34,269 nucleotides of DNA from Bacteroidales bacterium UBA7009. Lineage in GTDB: Bacteria > Bacteroidota > Bacteroidia > Bacteroidales > Paludibacteraceae. Numbering within the stretch: position 1 is the stretch's first letter; each line of letters opens with the position of its first letter. The notes under the pieces are model-generated. The model was not told the DNA's origin. It searched no databases and was given only the letters and a program-made list of their open reading frames with translations. Location of the stretch: NCBI GenBank assembly GCA_002449665.1, contig DJXH01000050.1, positions 1-34,269 of the forward strand. Reading direction: 5' to 3'. Both the position numbers and the translations under genes were made by a program. Shown piece after piece: positions 32,705 to 34,269 of this stretch.

Positions 32705-34269
32705 TTATTTTGTTCCGCCGCCGAGTGCGATATAGAGGTCAATAAGGCTTATCATACCATTATATCTGTTGGTAGCATCTGCAAGTTGTGCTTTGAGGTA
32801 GTTTTCTTGCGCTATAAGCACTTCTATATACGATGCCTTGCCTTTTTTCATCAGTTCGCAAGTGCCGTTGTATGCTTCGTTTTGGGTGGTAAGCAGACGG
32901 CGATAGAGGTCGTCCTGCTCTTGCGCTATTTGACAGCGGTAGATAGCATCGTTGACCTCGCTGCCGGCTCGGAGCATTGTCTCTACGTAGCGATTGGCAG
33001 CCTCTTCTTGTTCAAGTTTGGCTATTTTGAGGTTTGCCGTCAGCTTGCCGCCGGAGAAGATAGGTTGTGCCAGCCCTACGACAGCGTTCATCAGCAGTTG
33101 TCCGGGATTGAGGACGACACCGCCGCCGTTGGTCCAGCCTATCAGTCCGGACAGAGACAGAGCCGGGCAGAAAGCAGCCTTTGCCATATTAGTCTGATAG
33201 AAAGCCGCTGCCACATTGCGTTCTGCAGCCCTCACATCGGCACGGTTGCTCAAAAGGGCGGCAGGTATAGGCTCAAATGCCATCTTCTCAAGAGCATAAC
33301 TCGTCCACGGCGAGCGGGCTATGTCGTGCGGCTCTTCGTTCATAAGGCGGCACAGGGTCAGTTCTAACGTATGTATCTGTTCAAGCAGTTGCTTGCGCTG
33401 TATCTGCACGTTGATAAGCGAGGCTTCCATCTGCCCTACGGATGGCGAATAGGCATGACCGTTCTTTACCAAAACGCGCTGCACCTCCAGTACGCGCTGC
33501 CATATCTGTTCGGTAGAGTCGATAATACCGGCTTGGTAGTCAAGAAGCTGGAGTTGAGTATATACCCTCGCCACAGTAGCCACGAGGTTGGCGTGAGCCG
33601 CAGCGAGGTTATCCTCCGCTTGCTCGCGCAGAACCTGAGCCTGCCGTTTGCGGTTAGTAATGGTACCAAAACCTTCTCCGCCCCAGTTGAGCGACAGCGG
33701 TACCTGATAAGCAAGTACTGCCCCTGATGCGCCGCTGCCCGGAGTAACCGTACCCGAAACACCTACAGAGGCAGGACTGAGTGCAAGCGTGGGCAGGTAG
33801 CCGAGTTTGGCGGCGCGAAGTCTTGCATCAGCTTCGTCCATCAACAGACGGCGAGAACGATAATCGACATTATTGGTAAGAGCCGTCTGTATATACCCCT
33901 GAAGCACAGGGTCTTCTATATAGGTCTGCCAACTGTTTTCGCTCACGGCGGTAATAATGCTGTCCTGTTCGGGCTTTTGCGCAGGCTGATACTGCTTGAA
34001 CACGCCACAGGAGGAGAGCAACACACTTACAGACAAAACACAGATAATCAGCGCAGAGGACATGGGAGCGGACTGTTTGGTTTGCGGCGTATCGCTTTCC
34101 GAGGACTCCGAAACGGTTTCAGCCGGTCGTGCCTCGCCTTGGAAACGCTCGTGCAGTTTCTGGAAGATGATATAGAAAGCGGGAACGACGAACACGAGAG
34201 CGAGCGTACCCACAGCCATACCGCCGGTAACGCCGATAGCCAAAGCACGGTTACCGTTGGCACCTGCGC
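32705..34269 (-). CDS. RND permease C-terminus fused to a TolC-family outer-membrane factor (partial)
   Basis: The frame is open to the window edge. The first ~45 residues (AGANGNRALAIGVTGG, then TLALVFVVPAFYIIFQKL) are the last transmembrane segment and end of a HAE-1/AcrB-type RND permease. A ~30-residue acidic linker follows, then MSSALIICVLSVSVLLSSCG, which looks like a lipoprotein signal with LSSC at ATG 34063. The rest (~430 residues) is a complete NodT-type outer-membrane factor with two OEP repeats (AYQVPLSLNWGGEGFG, LAQPIFSGGKLTANLKIA, IEVLIAQENYLKAQLADATN). No stop codon separates the parts. The RND C-terminus is cytoplasmic, so the internal segment is placed to carry the chain out, and signal peptidase II could free the factor. 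Alternatively ATG 34063 is a separate start. Confidence 0.82.
   Translation of the reverse strand, partial: AGANGNRALAIGVTGGMAVGTLALVFVVPAFYIIFQKLHERFQGEARPAETVSESSESDTPQTKQSAPMSSALIICVLSVSVLLSSCGVFKQYQPAQKPEQDSIITAVSENSWQTYIEDPVLQGYIQTALTNNVDYRSRRLLMDEADARLRAAKLGYLPTLALSPASVGVSGTVTPGSGASGAVLAYQVPLSLNWGGEGFGTITNRKRQAQVLREQAEDNLAAAHANLVATVARVYTQLQLLDYQAGIIDSTEQIWQRVLEVQRVLVKNGHAYSPSVGQMEASLINVQIQRKQLLEQIHTLELTLCRLMNEEPHDIARSPWTSYALEKMAFEPIPAALLSNRADVRAAERNVAAAFYQTNMAKAAFCPALSLSGLIGWTNGGGVVLNPGQLLMNAVVGLAQPIFSGGKLTANLKIAKLEQEEAANRYVETMLRAGSEVNDAIYRCQIAQEQDDLYRRLLTTQNEAYNGTCELMKKGKASYIEVLIAQENYLKAQLADATNRYNGMISLIDLYIALGGGTK

Noticed and set aside
31860..32742. Extended start at 32742 for the barrel protein
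   Set aside because: It would overlap the efflux gene by 38 bp and hide the signal peptide behind 16 extra residues.

Overview
The window reads as a chromosomal segment of a Bacteroidales bacterium (Bacteroidota). The evidence is the repeated promoter signature TTG-N20-TAnnTTTG, a tRNA gene without an encoded CCA, BspA-like LRR_5 proteins, a TolC-family lipoprotein tied to an RND pump, and close matches of the housekeeping genes to Bacteroidales families. The genus cannot be fixed from the sequence alone.

Layout. (1) 1-3.2 kb, plus strand: the end of an unknown gene, a phosphatase/ADP-ribosylglycohydrolase fusion, a lipoprotein and a broken low-molecular-weight phosphatase. (2) 3.3-12 kb, minus strand, AT-rich accessory region: a PD-(D/E)XK-like protein with a small partner, a lipoprotein plus three tandem BspA-like LRR genes, a DUF4143-type ATPase, a small lipoprotein, and intergenic DNA rich in repeats, hairpins and promoters. 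This DNA holds a candidate ~210-nt structured RNA with its own promoter and terminator. (3) 12-16 kb, minus strand: a transmembrane Ser/Thr kinase coupled to a small protein, tRNA-Lys(CTT) and an acyl-CoA synthetase. (4) 16-26.2 kb, plus strand, core genome: ribD; a cell-envelope biogenesis operon (PPIase-like lipoprotein, SurA-type chaperone, OstA-like protein, beta-barrel) ending in dnaG; then eno with a PrsW-family protease. (5) 26.3-34.3 kb, minus strand: a decayed glycosyltransferase and a striking envelope operon.

The last operon is the most unusual part. Its first visible gene joins the C-terminus of an RND permease in frame to a complete TolC-family outer-membrane factor. Its last gene joins a TamB-like inner-membrane-anchored periplasmic protein to a barrel-only Omp85 domain. 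In the families I know, both pairs are normally separate proteins. Here two different trans-envelope machines appear as single polypeptides, with a small barrel protein between them.

The other main candidate for something new is the structured RNA at about 10975-11185 (minus strand). A hairpin loop in it is perfectly complementary over 8 nt to the loop of its own terminator. A partial copy of that terminator lies in the leader of the BspA-like operon, so pairing in cis or in trans is conceivable. All functional calls come from reading motifs; no database search was possible.
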